From positions 2,976,001 through 3,040,000 of the forward strand of contig NZ_FNSY01000001.1 of NCBI RefSeq assembly GCF_900105515.1: a DNA stretch of 64,000 nt, read 5' to 3'. Both the position numbers and the translations under genes were made by a program. The stretch is from Streptomyces sp. 2131.1 (GTDB lineage Bacteria > Actinomycetota > Actinomycetes > Streptomycetales > Streptomycetaceae). Positions 61,238 to 64,000 of this stretch are shown one piece after another (within the stretch, counting starts at the first letter, position 1; each line of letters opens with the position of its first letter). Under the pieces are notes generated by a model, which saw only the letters and a list, made by a program, of their open reading frames with translations, made no database searches and had not been told where the DNA came from.

Positions 61238-61939
61238 ATGCGTTTCATGTGTGTCGGCGATTCCATGACCATCGGGCGCGCCGGCGACTTCACGTGGCGC
61301 TACCGCATGTGGCAGCACCTAAAGGCGGCACCGGACGGCCCGCACGAGCTGGTGGGCCCGCGCACGGAGCTGTACGACACGGAGACGGGCACCGCCTCCT
61401 CGTCCGCGTACGCCGCCGACCTCCCGCCGGCCGCGCGCCGCCACCTGGCGGGCTGGGGCGAGGGCTGGCTGCACATGGCCCCGGTGATCGCGGAGACGGT
61501 GACCGCGCACCGCCCGGACGTGCTCCTGGTCTCGCTTGGCCTGATAGACCTCGGCTTCTACACGGACAGCGCGCAGACGGCGGAGAACGCCCGCGCCTTC
61601 CTGACCGCCGCCCGCGGGGCGAACCCGCACATCCGCTGCGTGCTGCTCCCGGTCATCCCGAACATACGCGCCGAGACGGACGCACCCTTCGCCGCGGAGT
61701 GCGCCCGTTTCAACGAACTGCTCGCCAAGGCGGTGGCGGACCTGGACGCCCCCACGTCCCCGCTGCTCCTGGCCTCCCACCCCGCGGCGTACGACATCCA
61801 CACCGACACGTACGACGGCACCCACCCGGGCCCCACGGGCGAACACCGCCTGGCCGCCGCCTTCGCGGACGCGATGCACCAGGCCTGGGGGGTGGGCGGG
61901 GCGTACGCGGGGGCGGCGGGACGCCCGGTCGCCGCGTAG
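61238..61939 (+). CDS. SGNH/GDSL hydrolase
   Basis: A 233-aa esterase-type protein. Block I has VGDSMTIGRAGDFTWRYRMW with the catalytic Ser, block III has SLGLIDLGFYT rather than GxND, and block V DGTHPGPTGEHRLAAAFADA carries the Asp and His. No signal peptide, so it is cytoplasmic. The substrate is unknown. It is divergent from the propeller gene. Confidence 0.88.
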   Translation: MRFMCVGDSMTIGRAGDFTWRYRMWQHLKAAPDGPHELVGPRTELYDTETGTASSSAYAADLPPAARRHLAGWGEGWLHMAPVIAETVTAHRPDVLLVSLGLIDLGFYTDSAQTAENARAFLTAARGANPHIRCVLLPVIPNIRAETDAPFAAECARFNELLAKAVADLDAPTSPLLLASHPAAYDIHTDTYDGTHPGPTGEHRLAAAFADAMHQAWGVGGAYAGAAGRPVAA

Positions 61940-61958
61940 CGCGGCCCCACGGGCCCCC

Positions 61959-62564
61959 TCACTCCCGCCCCGTCGGCTTCGCCCGTACGTGCATCCGTTC
62001 CCCCTGCGGTCCGAACAGGCTCAGGAACTCCACCGGGTCCGGCCCCGCCGGTCCCCACCAGTGCGGGGTGTGGGTGTCGAACTCGGCCGCCTCCCCCGCC
62101 GTCAGGACCAGGTCGTGGTCGCCCAGGACCAGGCGCAGCCGGCCGGAGAGGACGTAGAGCCACTCGTAGCCCTCGTGGACGCGTTGCTCGACCGGGCCCG
62201 AAGGGCCCGTCGCGCCCGGCATGACCTGCTTGTACGCGTTTACGCCGCCGAGATGCCGGGTGAGCGGTACGAAGGTCATGCCGTGGCGCTTGAAGGGGCG
62301 GAAGGTGACCCTCGGGTCACCCGTGTCCGGGGCGCCGACGAGTTCGTCCAGCTGGACGCCGTACGCCTTCGCCAGCGGCAGCAGCAGTTCCAGGGTCGGT
62401 TTGCGGCCGCCCGACTCCAGGCGGGAGAGCGTGCTGATCGAGATGCCGGTCGTCTCGCTCAGCTGCGTCAGCGTCGTCCCGCGCTCGGTGCGCAGCGCGC
62501 GGAGGCGGGGGCCGACGCCGGTCAGGACGGCGGCCAGGTCGTCGTCATCCATCGGGTCTGCCAT
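61959..62564 (-). CDS. XRE-cupin regulator
   Basis: A 201-aa regulator with an N-terminal XRE HTH (LRALRTERGTTLTQLSETTG, SISTLSRLESGGRKPTLELL) and a C-terminal cupin (VHEGYEWLYVLSGRLRLVLG, DTHTPHWWGPAGPDPVEF). These dual regulators sense small ligands or metals. Start ATG 62564 is chosen, with TGGAG close upstream; ATG 62552 is an alternative. It is convergent with the SGNH gene. Confidence 0.88.
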   Translation of the reverse strand: MADPMDDDDLAAVLTGVGPRLRALRTERGTTLTQLSETTGISISTLSRLESGGRKPTLELLLPLAKAYGVQLDELVGAPDTGDPRVTFRPFKRHGMTFVPLTRHLGGVNAYKQVMPGATGPSGPVEQRVHEGYEWLYVLSGRLRLVLGDHDLVLTAGEAAEFDTHTPHWWGPAGPDPVEFLSLFGPQGERMHVRAKPTGRE

Positions 62565-62596
62565 GGCTCCATTTGCCGCCCCGGCAACGCACCTTG

Positions 62597-63259
62597 TCAA
62601 TCGGAGGCGCCCGGAGGGGCCCCCTCCGCCGGGCCGATCATGGCCATGGTCAACCTGGTGAACTCACTCGTGAGCCACGCGGGCGGCACCTGGCGCGGCC
62701 GCCGCCCGTGGTGGGCCAGCAGCTCGTCCACCGACCGCGTCAGCACCTTCACGACCACCTCCAGGTCGCCGTCCACCCCGTGCCCGCGCCGCCGGGCCCG
62801 CTCGGACTCGGCGGTCAGGAACTCCACCCACACCGAACGCCACATCGTCAGGTGCTCGTCCATCGCCCGGCTGACGCCCAGCACTTCGACGAACGCCACC
62901 CGCGCCGCCTGGGGGTCCCGCGTGACGGCCCGGACATACGCCTCGAAGAGCCTGCGCACCCGCTCCTCCGTCGGGCAGGTGTCCATGCCCTCGGCCGCCA
63001 GCTCCGCCTGGGCGGCCTGCATGCCGGCCATCGCGACCTCGTCGTACAGGTCGGTGAGCAGCGCCTCGCGCGACGCGAACTCGCGATGGAAGTCCCGAAC
63101 TTCCACCTGCGCCGCCGCGCACAGGTCTTCGACGGACGTATGGGCGTACCCGTACACCGCGAACAACGTGCGCCCCGCCGCCATGAGTTGCGCGCGGCGT
63201 CGCGCGGGGTCGCGCACCGCCCGTACGCCGTTCCAAAGTTCCACCACGGCATCCACCAC
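62597..63259 (-). CDS. TetR-family regulator
   Basis: A 220-aa TetR protein: RRAQLMAAGRTLFAVYGYAH, TSVEDLCAAAQVEVRDFHRE, FASREALLTDLYDEVAM, and a long C-terminal ligand domain VFLTRLTMAMIGPAEG-like. GTG 63259 has AGGAGG 4 nt upstream. It is not obviously coupled to a neighbour. Ligand unknown. Confidence 0.88.
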   Translation of the reverse strand: MVDAVVELWNGVRAVRDPARRRAQLMAAGRTLFAVYGYAHTSVEDLCAAAQVEVRDFHREFASREALLTDLYDEVAMAGMQAAQAELAAEGMDTCPTEERVRRLFEAYVRAVTRDPQAARVAFVEVLGVSRAMDEHLTMWRSVWVEFLTAESERARRRGHGVDGDLEVVVKVLTRSVDELLAHHGRRPRQVPPAWLTSEFTRLTMAMIGPAEGAPPGASD

Positions 63260-63530
63260 GGGCCCTCCTTTGTCCGCCCCGGCCCCCGGTCGAGCGTGAG
63301 CGGTACCGCCGAGGCCACATAAGCGCAGAAACACACAGAGCGTGACAGTTCGCTCACGGTACCGCACGCCCGAGGCGCCCTCTACGGCCAAAAGCTGCCC
63401 GAACGGCAGTTCCGTTTCCACCGAGCCCGACCCGGGCACGCCCGGTCGGCACTCATTCGCATACACGTGCGGGCCTGAACGCCCGGCGATGATCCAATGA
63501 TCGTTCGGATCGCATCCGCGGAGGGGCGCC
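63260..63530. other. Intergenic region (271 bp)
   Basis: It separates a leftward TetR gene from a rightward small protein. No gene, repeat or clear promoter hexamers are seen; it is AT-richer around 63320-63360. Confidence 0.4.
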
Positions 63531-63668
63531 ATGGCCACGGCCACCGATCCCTGTCAGGGGCACGAATTCGCGATCCTGTTCCCCGTGATCATCGCCGGTT
63601 CGCTCGCCTGCGGCACCGTCCCCGTCCTGCTTCAACTCGGGCGGCGCAGGGCCTCCGCGTCCCGCTGA
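63531..63668 (+). CDS. 45-aa single-pass membrane protein
   Basis: From ATG 63531: ATATDPCQGHEFAILFPVII, then one hydrophobic helix (ILFPVIIAGSLACGTVPVLL) and a basic tail (QLGRRRASASR), so N-out/C-in or signal-anchor. GAGGGG lies 5 nt upstream. Two cysteines (DPCQ and LACG) flank the helix. It overlaps the 3' end of the convergent gene by 37 bp. No family recognised. Confidence 0.6.
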   Translation: MATATDPCQGHEFAILFPVIIAGSLACGTVPVLLQLGRRRASASR

Positions 63669-63928
63669 GCGTCCCGCGCGCCCGCGTGCGCGGCGTCCTC
63701 GCCCAGCACCTCCTTGAAACGCTCCCGCCGACGCACCGGTCCCTGGAATTCGCCGTCCGGGTCGGGGGCATACAGCGGCCATTTCATGCAGTGGGTCTCC
63801 CCCGCCGCCTGTTGGGCGCACGGGCGGCACAGCGTCTCGTCCGCCCTGGGGCGGAACACATGCTTGCCATAGGCGCGGGACGGCGAGACGGCACGCCAAA
63901 GCACCTTCGGTGGACCTCGTGAATCCAT
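63632..63928 (-). CDS. 98-aa protein with C-x2-C...C-type zinc motif
   Basis: MDSRGPPKVLWRAVSPSRAY, then TLCRPCAQQAAGETHCMKWP with CxxC-x10-C, and an acidic-basic tail RRRERFKEVLGEDAAHAG. The three cysteines could bind zinc; a fourth ligand may be the His before the third Cys. The sequence is unlike a random frame in its cysteine spacing and reads like a conserved small Streptomyces protein, but I cannot name it. It overlaps the 45-aa gene. The last 72 bases of the window (63929-64000) hold no supported gene. Confidence 0.5.
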   Translation of the reverse strand: MDSRGPPKVLWRAVSPSRAYGKHVFRPRADETLCRPCAQQAAGETHCMKWPLYAPDPDGEFQGPVRRRERFKEVLGEDAAHAGARDAQRDAEALRRPS

Positions 63929-64000
63929 CTCGGGTGAAGACCCTCGGACCAGGTGTTGTCAGCACTCCCGGGGGCCGCCCCGTACGCAAAGCGCACGGAG

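Overview
The window is high-GC actinomycete chromosome, almost certainly Streptomyces. It carries dense GTG/TTG-started genes with GC-rich third positions, a complete conservon, an NsdA-type TPR regulator, an SCO4402-family protein, a DmdR1-type iron regulator and a DasR-type operator. From memory (not checked by alignment) the gene order resembles S. coelicolor SCO4411 down to SCO4366. I see no rRNA, tRNA, CRISPR array, insertion sequence or prophage.

Layout. 1-982: a partial thioesterase gene and two decayed gene remnants. 983-7342: a flavin monooxygenase, a lipocalin-tailed membrane protein, two MFS transporters and a GlxA-type AraC regulator. 7339-11430: a signalling cluster with an RsbW-like ATPase, EF-hand protein, STAS anti-anti-sigma factor, and a sigma factor coupled to a zinc-finger/maleylpyruvate-isomerase-type anti-sigma protein. 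11457-21793: purU, an SCO4402-family protein, a substrate-binding lipoprotein, a Q/P-rich membrane protein, a TPR regulator, a primase/polymerase-like protein, an ABC-2 exporter pair and an alpha/beta hydrolase. 22251-27623: dmdR1, a SIS-domain sugar isomerase with a DasR-like operator, a PAS/GAF protein, a short self-contained transcript (25448-25650), pdxH and a citrate synthase.

27650-52369: an acyl-CoA catabolic locus in two pieces. An enoyl-CoA hydratase/TetR pair (28903-30224) and a six-gene operon (48307 down to 39418: TIGR03084 protein, AtuA-like, carboxyltransferase, biotin carboxylase, acyl-CoA dehydrogenase, acyl-CoA ligase) carry nearly identical operators upstream, so they look like one TetR regulon. 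Between the pieces lies about 9 kb of accessory genes (30329-39417) with a truncated phosphotransferase gene, a frameshifted LysE gene, a remnant and several private palindromic operators. An EamA exporter and a large FAD/Fe-S dehydrogenase follow.

52615-57939: a six-gene conservon (cvnA-D plus two P450s). The first P450 lacks the K-helix ExxR arginine, like CYP157; the second is CYP154-like. 58034-63928: serC, a GNAT, an F420-type oxidoreductase, a surface beta-propeller protein, an SGNH hydrolase, a cupin-XRE regulator, a TetR regulator and two small proteins.

The most novel-looking items are the short structured transcript with a 15-nt Shine-Dalgarno match at 25455-25469, and the split TetR regulon. 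All functions are read from sequence and family knowledge; no search was run.
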